Below are positions 1-13,347 of a stretch of 64,000 bases of DNA, one piece after another. The notes under the pieces were generated by a model. The model ran no database searches. It saw only the letters and a program-made list of their open reading frames with translations, and was not told the DNA's origin. Position 1 is the first letter of the stretch; every line of letters begins with the position of its first letter. This stretch comes from Siniperca chuatsi (lineage: Eukaryota > Chordata > Actinopteri > Centrarchiformes > Sinipercidae), in the NCBI RefSeq assembly GCF_020085105.1, contig NC_058045.1:21871833-21935832 (forward strand), in the 5' to 3' direction. The translations under genes were made by a program, and so were the position numbers.

Positions 1-65
1 AGTATGTTAGACTAATACCGAAGACAATTTTCTTCTGTGTAGCATTTTCTGTGAATGGATAATAA

Positions 66-197
<132 letters not shown>

Positions 198-2830
198 CAC
201 ACTTCCTGCCCCTCGTCCAATAAGGAGAGACACACAAGCCCTACAGCCTCCTCCTCCTCCCGCTCTAATCCCCTCACACCCAACAGGGCTGTGAGGACGG
301 TGCCACAATGTTGTGATGATACCAGAACTGGGACTTCTGGTAGGAGGAGGCAATGATGGAGAGGTGGAGAGGAGATGAGAGGAGGGAAATTTAAACCACA
401 GCTGGATCCCCAGGAGCTTTTGTATCCTTCTGACAACTCACTGCAGAAGCTGGGCCAAGAATCGTCAACTTTCTACTAACAGTGTGTTTTTCAGACAAAA
501 AGAGCTGAAGTGAGGAGCAGAAACAATTTAGCCCCTGCGTAGAGTTATCAGACATCATTTCTATGATATGAGGATCCCACTGCGCTTTCAGCCCAGAGGC
601 TACTACTATTTAATCCCATCACCGTCATGCACACGTCTGCAGATCTGAAAGGGCTGGGTGGCAGAAAAGAACACAGCCTGTAGTACAGTATTAAACCCAA
701 GGTACAGATAAATTTAAGATGCATTTCACTTTCATGTTTTTGGGTATACATATGTGAATTGTGGTGTTCTCAAGGTAGCATTTTCATTCTCCTTTCTCAA
801 GGTTGTACCAACACCTATCCTTTGGTCAGCGTCACTGTCTGTACTGATTGATGGCCCACTGGCCATCAGAAAAAAGACACCTTTGGGTAAAATGTCAGAT
901 TTTGGTCTTGGTGTCAAGAATCTTAAAAACTGGAGAATTATTCCAAGAGTTCTGTTTTCTAATTGGGTTTACAAAAGCAAATGTTAAAAATCAAATCAGC
1001 TTGCTCAGATGTTGATATTTCCTTAGTCTCTGTCATGTATGTAACAACCACAACAAATAAACACACAGGGATTAGAATTCACAGAAAGTTAATCTGTAAA
1101 TGGAACCCCCCAATTATAAGTGCATATGTTGAGAGCCAGTGGGGCAGAAGTAGAAGTATTCAATTGAATTTCCACCTTCTGAATTTATCTGGGATTGCTT
1201 GATTGGTGCTAACAATTTGGCAACATCTTGTAATGCAGCTCCACCATGAGTCAGACTCATTTGAGGGGCAGCATAAGTAAATATGTCTTAATTTTTGTTT
1301 ATGACAAACACATGCGTCTGTATTAAGACGACTATTTTCAATCCACAAGATGTGATTTAATTTTGTGTTCTAAATGATGGTGAACACTGATGTAGAAGTA
1401 CATGTTTTGTTGATTGACAGTGTTGTATTGGCTGATCAGTAAATAGTTTAAAACAAATGTTAAAATGAATAGTTTTTCCTCTATCAGTATGTTTACTAAA
1501 TATCTCAGCGTCATTCTTAAGATGTTGTCTTTTTTGGTCTAATTTGGCAGTGAAATACTTGACATAAATTAGCAAAGAAACGACCCACAGCAAATTACAT
1601 GACCTAAATAGTGTGGCCTTCAGTACAGACAAAAATGCGTATTTATGTTTCACTAGCTACAAATCACAGCACTCTTAGTGGGATTTCTTGCATATAGAAT
1701 TGATCTTGTCAAAAAAAAGTTTGCCAGATTGGACGTGTATCTTCCAGTTGACTGGTTCAGACTGAGTAATATGTGGTTTCCCTCTCTGTGCTTTATATAA
1801 CAGCACATCTCTCAGCTCTCATTTTGCCATTTCTCCATCTTTCTCCCACTGTCTTTATAAGAGCCTAATGTTTCTGTCTGTCTTTCTGTCCATCCTTTAC
1901 TTGAAGCATCTCTGGGTTGACTGAAATGAACATATAAGAGATTGTGATGAAAGAAAAATTCTATTTGTACAATTAAAAAAAATAAATAATAATAAAATAA
2001 TTAATTAAAAAAGAAAATCAATGACATTTCAAATGATCACACTGAATAATTTAGAATTTATTTTGGTCAAATTGTTTAGGAAAGAGTTACTACTCCACCA
2101 AATTGTATGAACAGGATCTGTAAAATCATTCAGACTATATTGGAATGATTTGATAATGATGAGATAACATGCATCTCTTAGTATGACTGGTCTGGTCACC
2201 AGTCTTGATTTGCTATCTTGTATATCCTGGAGCACCTTATACATGCAGGGAAGAGAAATTACAGTTACAGTTGTCTCTACGGTTGGAGATGAAGTTCAGG
2301 ATTGTAAAGAATAAGTTTTGAGTTGTATTTAAAACATCTATAAAGGAATTTTGCCCCAGAGTTCCCAAAGATATGATTGATTGAAGAATTGTTGTTTCCT
2401 GGATTGTGATATTTGTAATAAATGTATGTTCATGTGATTTTTTTTTTTTTTTTTTTTTGTATGACTGAGTGGTGTTTATTTACATCTCAAATCTCCTTTT
2501 GTCTCAAAGTGATAATAATTGGATTATTTAACACTGCCTTTCCAGCTGTTTTTACAAAAACATTTGGCTTTAACATGTGTGAGTAAACAATATGTGTAGA
2601 TCTTAATATAAATGTATTTACACAGACATTCATTCTTGAAATTACAGTGGGTCACAAGGTAGATATCAGTACTTAGACTGTTAATGAAGAATGGCAGCAA
2701 TGATCTGGTAATAATTAGATTATTTACTTAAGTTTGAGTGAAACCGTACATAAAGCAAGGGGACTGTCTCTCAGTAAAGTCAGTAAAAATTAATAATCGC
2801 CCCACAACGTCTCATTTCTATAATCCCACC
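198..2830. other. rspry1 3' UTR and intergenic spacer
   Basis: No further coding exon is seen here. The first part should be rspry1 3' UTR. AATAAA candidates occur near 1054 and 2417, but which one is used cannot be told. An A/T-rich stretch lies at about 1970-2010 and a poly(T) tract at 2438-2458. The last few hundred bases should contain the arl2bp promoter. Confidence 0.5.
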
Positions 2831-2972
2831 GATGTGTTCTCAGGTAGGAACCGACGTGCACAGATCTTGTTCTACCGGACGGGACGCAAAGACGCATACA
2901 TGTTCGCCGTTTCCTTGGTAACATCATTACGTTCGCTATTTAAAATCCACGTTAACGATTTGTTTAAACAAC

Positions 2973-5452
2973 ATGGACGTCCAGGAACGAAGTAAGTAAA
3001 TTTAATTAATGTAACTAACATTAACGCAGCTTAAGGAAGGTGCAAAGTAATACTTTTAGTTCGGAAAAATACGAAATATAGCTAACAAACTTTGACAGTT
3101 CGTATTCAGTGTTACGCTAGCGTTAACGTTCCATGTGTTTAGCTAAGGTTAGCTAACATTTACTTAACCAGTCAGCTAGCATAGCTAACTAACGTTTTTG
3201 TTCAGTAACGACCAAAACTAGTTAGGCCTTACAGGCAGCTTTGTGATTGAACGTCAACATTGCGTTCGTTGTAAAATTTGGTATTTGCTAGTTAGCTGTT
3301 TTGTAACGTTATAGCAGCTAATTTTACCATAACATGAGTATTCATATGTTGTATTCCCTTATTCTCCAGATGTCCTGAGCTGTGGAGAGAACATAGTGGA
3401 AATGCTTGACATGGACGAAGAAAACTTTGCTATTTCCAGGTGAGTTGTCCAGAGCTGCTTTTGAGCCCAAACCGAGTCTTAGTTAAGTCTATAAGAGCAA
3501 GTCTCAAGTCAGGTCTTGATTATTGTAGGGGCAAGTCACAAGACATAAGCAAATTGCAATTCAAGATGCAATTAAAGTCTTTCGGATTTTCAAATTCCGA
3601 TACAGTATTTTAACGTTTTCTGTTTAGAGCTGTGTAAATATTAGTTTTTACTTTGTGAGACCATGTGCTTTTAAGTTGAATGCAAAGGCCAAAAAATGTA
3701 CTGTTCAAGCTGTGTGGTCATGGAAGGCTTGTTTAATATAAGATATAACTTTTATTTATCCAGAGGGAAATTGTTGTGCAGCAGTTGCATTACAAAGTAG
3801 GAAAGAGTGCAAATATAAAATATCAATAAGGTGCAAATCCAAAATATACATAATGCCAAAATGATCTTTATCTCTTCTTTTTCTCCCTCCAGTTCCTCAG
3901 CTGCAGATGCCGCTTTTGATGCTGTTATTGGCTGCATAGAGGACATAATCATGGGTAGGATTAGTGATGAACCCATCCTTTTTTTTTCTCAATACTTTAT
4001 AGTACTGTCAGTCTTTTCTAAAAAATTATACAGAGTTTCAATCATACTGTATGTGAAAGATGAATTTTAAGCAACCTGACAGTAAGAAGTGGTTGTCATT
4101 TTCTTATGTTGTAAAACATATCTCACCAGTCTTTCCATTTCCATATTTTATCATGAGATTTCTTTAAAAGGCCAGTATGCCAAGGCTGCTGAAGACATAG
4201 AAGTCTTCAGTGTTTCACCAATTAATGTTGTCGATTATATGATGTTCCACGCGTCCATTTTCATTTCTTTTAGAGGAGGATTTCCAGCAGCTTCAGAAGA
4301 GCTTCTTGGACAAACACTACCTGGAGTTTGATGACTCTGACGAGAACAAGCTCAGCTACACACCCATCTTCAATGACTATGTGAGTTGCTGGGCATCTTG
4401 CTGTGGTCAAATGTAACTCCCACACTTGTCTTTAAGGAATATGACATACAATTATCTAGTTTATATAACTCTACATCTAATAGACAGTTACCTTCAGGAA
4501 TATGACAGTTATATCACCTTGTCTATAATGTCAACCTACAGCTCTATCAAAGATTATGATTTTTTACTGAACCTCTGTAATAGTCTGGGAGGTAAACTAA
4601 GACCAAAGTCATAATAACACTCATGGCTGTTGTGTAGGTTGACCTGCTGGAGAAACACCTGGAGCTGCAGCTGATGGAGAGGATCCCCGGCTTCAACATG
4701 AACATTTTCATAGAGATGCTCATGTAAGATGTGACATCACAACTCTCCCCTGAGGCCATTTTGCTCTGGCTGTTTTCCTCGTACAACAACTCATCCACTT
4801 TAATTCAATTGGTGACATAAATGGTGTAATTGAAAGCAACCAGTCAGCTCATACAGTAGTTTGTTTGATGCACCTGTTGCGTCTAAGAAATATTATTTTG
4901 CAGTGGGCCACTAGGTGGCACAAAAGTACATTGAAAATGTGATGCGCTTAACCATGTGTCTCTGCCGTCTGCAGGCAACACAAGGAGGAGGTGCCAGGTG
5001 ACATCTTTGACATGCTGCTGACGTTCACTGACTTCATGGCCTTCAAAGAGATGTTTCTGGCATACAGAGCTGTGAGTTGTCTGCGAGCTGGAGAACATCT
5101 TTAAACCCCTTTTCACTGAGAATCTCAATTTTCAGGCTTTTCTATTTCTATTTTCTAATCAGCATATTGACAGCTGGTGTCATAGTCCATAATTGTTAAA
5201 TGGGTCTCTTTATTACACTAAGCCTCAGCCTGCATTCAAGCACATTTGAATCTTGACTGATTTCTGTGGGCTGATTGGTCAAAAGCAAGTGGTTAGGACT
5301 CCTGTTTGTAATGCTTTTTCTTTAATACCAGCTGTATGAATCTGTGTTTCTAGGAGATAGAGGGTCGAGGTCTGGACCTGAGTCAAGGACTGGTGGTCAC
5401 ATCTCTGATTCCCACAGGCTCCAAACACACTGGCTCCACTGAATCGCAGTGA
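2973..5452 (+). CDS. arl2bp: ADP-ribosylation factor-like 2 binding protein (BART), complete
   Basis: Seven coding exons with GT-AG junctions in consistent phase: 2973-2991, 3370-3439, 3893-3954, 4274-4380, 4638-4723, 4975-5071 and 5354-5452. Together they give 179 residues, slightly longer than human ARL2BP (163). The start is the first ATG of the MDVQER peptide just upstream of a gtaagt donor. Conserved features are an acidic N-terminal segment, the helix DAVIGCIEDIIM, the block FLDKHYLEFDDSDENK, and FNDYVDLLEKHLE followed by IPGFNMNIF. These are the helical BART fold that grips GTP-bound ARL2 and ARL3. Known ARL2BP acts in cytosol, mitochondria and the ciliary base; human mutations cause retinitis pigmentosa. 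It converges with pllp downstream. No disruption is seen. Confidence is high because every exon reads through. Confidence 0.96.
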
Positions 5453-6162
5453 TACTCACACACACAAACTGTCAACCCCTTGAAATGCCTCCTCCTCTAT
5501 ATGTTTATGTCAAATGTTGTCCATGGGCTTTCAGAAAGTTGTTAGCTTGTGGTCAGTGGTTTTTGTGAGTTTTGTACTCTGATGGTGCGCTGCTGGATAC
5601 CCTTCACATAAATCTACAGTGCATAAATGGCCCCTAACAGGAAATTCATATATGCATTCCTCTGTGTTTTATGTGCTTGTTAGCACATAAAGATAAGTGG
5701 GTGGGATGGTATGTGTGTTTAAGAGAGATGGAAGGTTTAGGCTTCTCTCTACTCTCCAACAACTGCACTAGACATGATGACTACTTGAAATATTCAAATT
5801 TGTTTAACTGGAATTTGCAGGTGAGAGGCTTGCTCCTGATTTTACAATCATCCTCTTATTCACATATATTTTTATTAAGATCAGGCATTCATTAGTTCTG
5901 CGTGGTTGGGGAGTAGGAACCTCAAACTGGTGCTGGTACTAGACTTGTGTGTTTCAGGTCATCCAACTGGTTCTTATGTTCCTCTAGTAAACGGGGGAAA
6001 CCTTTTGATGTGATTGAATGTTTGAATCTGCTCTCTTTGCCTGGTATGTTTTTTCATAAGAAAAGAATATAGCAGAACTAATGCATGTTTTAAATTATTT
6101 GGTAAACTCATTAAATTGAGTTTTGTGTCTGTGAAAGTGATTATCAATGTATATAGTGACTG

Positions 6163-6194
6163 TGTCATGTTAAGACTTCTGTCTTAACATGACA
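6163..6194. repeat. perfect 14-bp hairpin
   Basis: Arms 6163-6176 and 6181-6194 are exact reverse complements around a 4-base loop. It lies about 80 bases before the arl2bp poly(A) signal, so it should be transcribed in the arl2bp 3' UTR. Its function is unknown. Confidence 0.85.
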
Positions 6195-6271
6195 GCTGTA
6201 ATTGTAATAGTATATTTATGTCATGGTGAAATACTTTTGATGTCACATTTGTTAGTAAAAAGATATTTTCA

Positions 6272-6317
6272 AATAAACAGGTAAAAGCCTTACATTGAAA
6301 TCACCAATTGCTTTATT
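6272..6317. promoter_or_regulatory. facing poly(A) signals of arl2bp (+) and pllp (-)
   Basis: AATAAA on the plus strand at 6272-6277 and AATAAA on the minus strand (read as tttatt) at 6312-6317 point at each other across about 35 bases. This is the arrangement expected where two convergent transcription units end back to back. Use of these signals is inferred from position; no transcript data are available. Confidence 0.6.
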
Positions 6318-7346
6318 TGAACAAGTGCATGGTTGAGCCCCAGCACTCACCACAGGATTTCACTAGTATTCAAATTCTTGGTACAAAAAGACACAACATA
6401 TTTCATAAAGGCACATCCAACAGGAGTTGAGCACTGTATCATATAAATCAATAAAATATGTTACACACTTTTTCCACATCTCAGAGTCCTTAGTAGAACA
6501 ATATTTGAATCATTAAAGGAGTCGTTTATGTCCTGCAGAAACCCTGCATCTATTTAACATACTTCAGTAAATGTTTGATTAAAAAAGTAATTTTTTCCAT
6601 GCACATTTTTCACTTTATTATCAGTGTTTTGGCTTGGCCTGCAGTGAATTCATGAGTTTCCATGTTAGCCTGAATATTAATGAAATCAAGATGGATTTCT
6701 GCAGGACACAGATACTATGCATACAGTAATTTTTCACACCTTCTGCACTGCCATGTTAGGTTATCAGATGCTAATATGAGCATCACAGAAAGCTAACGCA
6801 GGAGTCAGGCAGGTTATGACATGGTACAGGCTTGTCACTACAGTACTCACCAGCCTAAGCAATGCTCTGTAAACAAAAAATACTAAACAAACTTTCAGTG
6901 ATTATGTTTCTTCATTGTCCTTGATAGCTGACACAGCCTAGTGCTCCACACTGAAAGAAATGTTTAAAGTCGAAGTCTTTGGTCGGGCTGTCAAGTCTGG
7001 AGTAAGAGTAAGTTCTTGTAACCAGGGTGTTTGATCTAGTCTTCCTCCCTCTCAAACCCATACATTCACACAGGGTCGAAAACATTTTCCACTTCATGGT
7101 GCAAATCTGATCTTTGCATCAATGATGAACCGAGGACACAACTTTAGAGCAATTTCTAATAATAAACTAATGTTGTCAAAATTGATCCCACGGTATAAAA
7201 CATTTATATATTTTACAATTTTCTTTTATTATCAAGATTTGTAGAGTATGTTTTTCAGAATATGAACAAATAACTGCATTTACTCTGCAGTTCAAATCAC
7301 TTTTTTCACATTTTGAAGTGTTGTTCTGTAGCTGGGCGACCTTTCT

Positions 7347-7972
7347 TTAAAGGAATAGTTTGACATTTTGGGAAATACGCTTATCCGTTTTCTAGAGTTA
7401 GTGGTGAAGATCAATACCACTCTCATGTCTGTGTGTTAAGTATGAAGCTACAGCCAGCAGACGATTAGCTTAGCTTAGCATAAAGACTGGAAACAGGGGG
7501 AAACTGCTAACCTGGCTCTGTCCAAAGGTAACAAAATGTGCCCCTCTAAAGCTCACTAATTATCACGTCATATCTTGTTTGTAGAATCCGTATAAAAAAC
7601 ATAGTGTAAAAACAAGTTGCAGTTTTACAGTGATTATGTGCCGGAGCATTTTTTGGCTGGGACAAAACATCAGGAAATCACTGCTCCTGGCCAAGAGATA
7701 ACGTTAGTTTTGCACATAACCCCCCATAAAACAGCAAAGTTTTGTTTTGTACTAACATGTTAATTAGTGAGCTTTCGAGGTACTGGTAAGAGGATTTTGT
7801 TACCTTTGGACAGAGCCAAGTTAGCAGTTTCCCCTTGAGTCTTAATGCTAAGCTAAGCTAACCGGCTTCTGCTAGTAGCTTCATATTTATCGCACAGACA
7901 TGAGAGTGGTATCGATCTATCTAACTCATGGCAAGAAGGTGAATTTTGGGAATTTTCCAAAATGTTGTGCAT
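7347..7972. mobile_element. foldback MITE, about 620 bp
   Basis: The two halves are imperfect reverse complements. The left half holds TTAGCTTAGCATAAAGACTG and CTGTCCAAAGGTAACAAAAT. The right half holds their complements around 7800-7860. The outer ends start TTAAAGGAATAG and end in a diverged inverse of the same sequence. There is no coding capacity. Related copies occur at 34180-34314, 44520-44660 and 48612-49193. The superfamily is not certain. Confidence 0.8.
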
Positions 7973-8468
7973 AGTGAGGCATCTTATGTGTATTTTTAAT
8001 ACAACCTGGAGGTGTTGGTAACTATATTATGCTCTGAATATCATGATATAATTATTCATAATCCACTAATTCCATATAAACAACGCCATTGGTACTACCA
8101 AGAACTTATTTGTGGATTTACAATAGTATTATTAAATGTATTCTTTTAGGAAGGCCTGAATTAGAGGCCTCAGTGCACTCCACCAGAGCCAAATATATAT
8201 TGTCTTAGAGATACACATTTTATGTGGCTAACCCAGTGCTCATACGCAATTTATTTTCATAATGGGAAGGTAAAATTCTGTTGAGTTTGACTGAAAAGTC
8301 ATCTTATTGTTAATACTGGGGTTAAGCTAAGATCAGGATTTGGGTTATCGGAGTCAGCAGCAATAGTCCAGTGACACTGTGTTGAGAGTTGAGTATCAAC
8401 ACTAGCCAAATAACTGCAGTATCTTGAGGGAAAGAAAACATAAGGAGTCAGCTTCCTAGGTTTGAGTC

Positions 8469-11400
8469 CTAGGTCGGCACGGTGCTGGTGGCGGCGTTTC
8501 CTCCATCTCCCTTCCAGTCCAAATACGAGAAGAAAGCACTGGCACCGTACGCCAAGGTCACCACGGCACCAAAGAACTGGACAGACAGAGAGGCATCGAC
8601 AGGAAGTGAAAAGGAGAGAAGAGGGACAATTACACGTCTTTAATGACTTCACGAAGCAGAGCAAAAGTCTCAAATCTTCGACAGCTGACATAAATCAGAG
8701 ATGAATTTACATCTTTACTGTATGTTTTCACATCTATAAATTCCTGGTAGCTGTGTTGATGATTTAATAGCTTTAATGATGCCTAAATCTGTCACTATCC
8801 CTGGTAAATGCTAATGTATCTTGACTGTTGTGCCCAGATAGTGGATGCAGTAAAAGGCAAGTGATAAGAGTTTGTGGCAGGACAGGGGCCAGGGCAGTGT
8901 GTGTGTGTGTGTGTGTGTCTGTCATGTGCTAAATGTTACCATAGCTGTAAACCAGCATGGACTTTAGCCTGTGAAAGAGACTATAAAATGACATATCCAG
9001 CCCGCATTTCCTGACACTGGTGATCTTAGGTATGCAATTTTTTTTTGTCTCACATACACACAAACACACACATTACCTTTTCATCTGCTGCTCTACATCC
9101 ACCTCACTCTTTCTCTCTCCCTGTCTTAAAAATCTTTATTTTTCTTTTGATTGAACATTGAGCAACAGCAGGGCAGGGAGGAGGAGCGAGTGGCCGCTGT
9201 GGTACAAAGGTAAACGGACTTAAAAACACTTCCAAGCACATGACTTGCTTCCCAGCCATGTGAGCCACAAGGAAGCCTCACCCTTCTTCATCTTCCCTGC
9301 CTCTCTCACATCCTCACGTTTCAGGTGTGTATACCTGCCACAGCCTCATAAGTAAACATGCTATCAGAAACACAAACAGTGATGGCGACGAGAGGAAAGG
9401 AGGGAGGGATACGTACAAAATGTGCCCAGTGTTCAAACACTGGCTGACTGACTGAATATATGAGTGGTATGGATTTTTGTCTGCTGACCAAACTATTGTT
9501 TCTTCTCACAGGGATTTGCTTTTGCAGACACATTATCAGAGGGTGATCTCAGAGTGTTCCTTGCATATTTAAGCACTTCTTTGTATCTGAGTCAGTGCTA
9601 GTGGTGTCAGGTGTCTTACGGCGGCGGCTGCCATATGTCCGTAGAAATAGCCGAAGTGGAAGGGGTGCACGGATGCTGCGTTGGCCAGGAAGGCGGTCAG
9701 AGAGAGGACTGTGGCTCCGCCGTGATACACCATTACCTAGCAAAAGAGGAGAAACATTAGCAACATTTCCTCAGAGCTGCTCCTGTCTGTCCTGGTGTCC
9801 CCTTTTGTTAATTGTTAATCCCTTCCTTTCTGTTGCACTCTTGCTCACCTTTTCTGTCGTCTTTTTTCCCTGCCAGCTTTTCTAAATCTTGCCTCCTCGT
9901 CTCCTTGTTTTGGTGTCTTTCTCCTAGGAATGGCATTCCCATTTCATAACTACTTCACAAGCCTATTTTGTCAGCCTTTATTCATTTGCTCAAACCTCAA
10001 ATGATCCTTGATCCTTGACAGTAACACTTCAATCTAAATCATGTTGCCTTCTTGTTTATGCACCATTTATTGATGCATTTGATGACCAAAATCCCTAAAA
10101 TCGTGCTTAGGAGACAGCAGAGATTATGTCTCATCAGTGTGTTGACTAGTCTGCATCCGAATACAACTAATATCATCTGCTCAGGGAGACTCAGTGGTGT
10201 CAATGGTATCATTATAAAGGCCCTGAAAACATATTTTCTGCCAAAATTAGAACAGTTTTTGGTGATTTCATATGACAGATTTGATCTGGTTTCTGCATAC
10301 CATGGAATAAACAGCAATTTTAGAATAGCATTAAAGTAACACTTCATGACTGATATGTATTATGACAGTTAATCTGAGAAAGCTCTCTTCCTCACTGTTC
10401 TGGTTGTGCAGACTGGAGAAAAAAAAATCTTTTTATTTTCGCCATGTTGCTACTGCGAGCAAAACAAGTCTCAAAACCTTTCTATCATTCCACTTTTCCC
10501 TTTCCTCCGCCTCTCCTCCCCTCATCCCTCCCTACCGTCAGAGGCCAGGGGACAGTGGTGAGTTTTCGCTGGGCGCCGAACAGGATCATGCAGAAGAGGA
10601 TGGTGGTGAGGATCCACAGAGTGACAGCCACAAACATCACCCAGCCATTCGCTGGCACCAAAGTGTAGTGGGTGCTGGCTATCAATGCCCACTGGAGCAG
10701 CCCCAGAAACTACAGAGGTGAGAGAGGGAAAACAAGACACACCAACAAAGAAGAGAGAGATGAAGTGGGGCCGCGACTTAAAGGTGCTAAATTGAATTAG
10801 TAATATATGAAAAGTAGACATTTTTAAACATGATGGTGAGGTATGCAATTCTGGAGAAACCCAATACCATGACAAATACCATGATATAGAGAGAACAACG
10901 ACACAGCAAGTAATGTAACTAATGTTAGCGAGGTTGTTGGTTAGCTTAACTAGGTTGTGGGTTAGCAAACTGTTGCTACAGTTGCTGCTGCGAAGCTAAC
11001 AGCCAGAGAGGACGAGTTTCCAAACCAGCTCCATACTCACAACTCTCCTGCTACTATAGCTAACGTCACAACAACAGCATATCTTGGCAAATTATAAAGT
11101 AAGCTAAATGTCCGTGGGCAAGTCATTTAACATTACCTGACACACAAATCATGGCTGCAACAGTGTTGTGTGGCTCGGCCCGAGCCACTTTGTTTATTTC
11201 CCATTTACAGAGCCAGGGCTGTGTGCAAACACCAGATTTTTTTTCAGCTGCACACACTGAACGGGCAGCTAGCGGACCGTGAGGAGATAGTCGCTGAATT
11301 TGACAAAAAGACTGGATTAGAATCGCATACCCCACCTTTAATATATAATTATTAAATAAATTGTAATTGAGACCACATTGGGGACAACTTGTAGCCTCCA

Positions 11401-13290
11401 CTTCACACAGCTGCATGCTAATGCAACTGTTAAAGGACAGGTTCACTTTTTTTTTCAAATCTATCTTAGGCAGTGCAGCAAGCAGTAAACACAAAACTGA
11501 CATTATTTACCTTATCAAGTTCATATGACTAACATGTTAGCAAACAGTTGCCTATTTACACATACAGCAGACACAGAGCAACATTAGAAATGTTTGAAGT
11601 TGTGTTTCTGGCCATGGATGAATGAAAGTCCAATATTTACTCTCTTTTAGCTTCTGTTTTTGTATCTAACTCCTGAGGGAAATATCTGTCTCTTTAACTG
11701 CTAAATGCTCCACTATGTTTACTATCTAGTGGCTAACTTTGTCTGTCTGCCATTTGGTGCTGGGTAGGTAGTTACAGGACTCTCTGTTCCAGGACCAGCA
11801 GGCTCAGCCTCTTCTTCTTCCCTTCAGCAAGACCTGAGGGGACCTGAGGGGATAATGAATGTTTCTGCCAAATTTCATGGCAAGCCATCCAATAGATAGA
11901 TATCTAGACCAAAGTGGTGGACAGACCAACAGACAGATCAACATCCCTAGAGCCACACCACTAGTCTTGCTAGAAATGTGAATCTATTCTTTAAACAAAA
12001 CCACATTTCCCATGAACCATGGTCAGTATAAAATATAGGGAATTACAGATGCTGCCAGCATTCTCACTGAGGGTCTTGTTTGTTCACAGTATATTTAAGC
12101 ATAAAATTCACCATATAGGCTCTTTAAAACAGAGACATCATCCAGACAGAAGCCTCCACTCTTTGCCTCTGTGTCTCTCTGCTTCTGTCCCACGAGAAAG
12201 GACATGAAAGGACAGTCTATTATGTATGCAGAGATCCTGTTTCACTTTTTACACACCTGATATACACGCATACACACAGTGGGCACTCTGATGTTGACCT
12301 TTACAAAGCACCTATCTTAAAAAAGACCACTGTTCTGAACCAGCGGAACAGCGGACAACATTAACTGTAAAATCTTACAATGATCCACAGCTGGAGTCAA
12401 GTTTGTTGTCTAACTTTGTTCATATCCATTACATGTTTGATATCCACTGCCAGGGCACTAAGGGTTAGAAGACAATTACTAGTGCAGGAAGGAACTTAGA
12501 TGAAATGTATGTATCCCACCTTTGATTACTTAATCCCTGAATGGTAATTATGGGCAAAGGAAGTTGGTAAAATAAATGTGAAATCTGTGTGATGAGAACA
12601 TTTTGCTGCCCATGTTTAAGCATCAATCAAGTTAAACTATGTACTCTACAGCAAGTTCCAGTATTTATATATTATGCAGATATGTTTTATATTGTAGTAT
12701 GCATGGGGCAAGTTATTTATTAATACTGATTATTATATGCCTAGTTATTACGCCTGATATTAATGCCTAGTTTCACCTGAAGATACTCTGCCTGAGGCCA
12801 AGGCTTAAGTAACACAGAGTAGCTTAAATTTCTGAGTTCTCAGACCATTTTTCACAATTGAAAATGACTTCCGGATGGGAGCTGAAACGTCTTGATTCTG
12901 AAAACAGTGTCCAGATGACTACGACTGAAACCTTTTCTACGATTTATTAATACTGCATAAGGAGCTCGATGTTTGAAACGGGAAACCAGCTGTTCTGTGA
13001 ATTTAACACTCACTGCACATGAATGAATGCAGTCATGTAGAAAATCATCAAAAACGTTTAAAATTACTATTCTGGTACTTTCCTTTTTGCTCCTTTTACC
13101 AGTTTTGTATTGTTGTTGCTCAAGTATGTATAGGGAAAATGGAAAATTATGTTGCCCCACACACACACACACACACAGTCTGGGACACTACTAAATAGAG
13201 GCTCATTCCAATTCTTGATGTTACATAAGATGACATTTAATAATTTTTATATCAATAATCCTTCTAGGAAACATCGCACTCTATTCTCAA

Positions 13291-13347
<57 letters not shown>

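Larger units (their letters stand above)
5453..8468. other. convergent 3' UTRs of arl2bp and pllp
   Basis: No coding exon is seen. The segment lies between the arl2bp stop and the pllp stop and probably consists mostly of the two 3' UTRs. It contains a perfect short hairpin (6163-6194), facing poly(A) signals (6272-6317) and a foldback MITE (7347-7972). A minus-strand AATAAA also occurs near 8250, so pllp may use a short or a long 3' UTR. Confidence 0.6.

Noticed and set aside
12860-12946. Hammerhead ribozyme-like core in the dispersed repeat (GGATGGGAG, then CGAAACG)
   Set aside because: The conserved CUGAUGA box is not matched and I could not form convincing stems. A covariance-model search would be needed.
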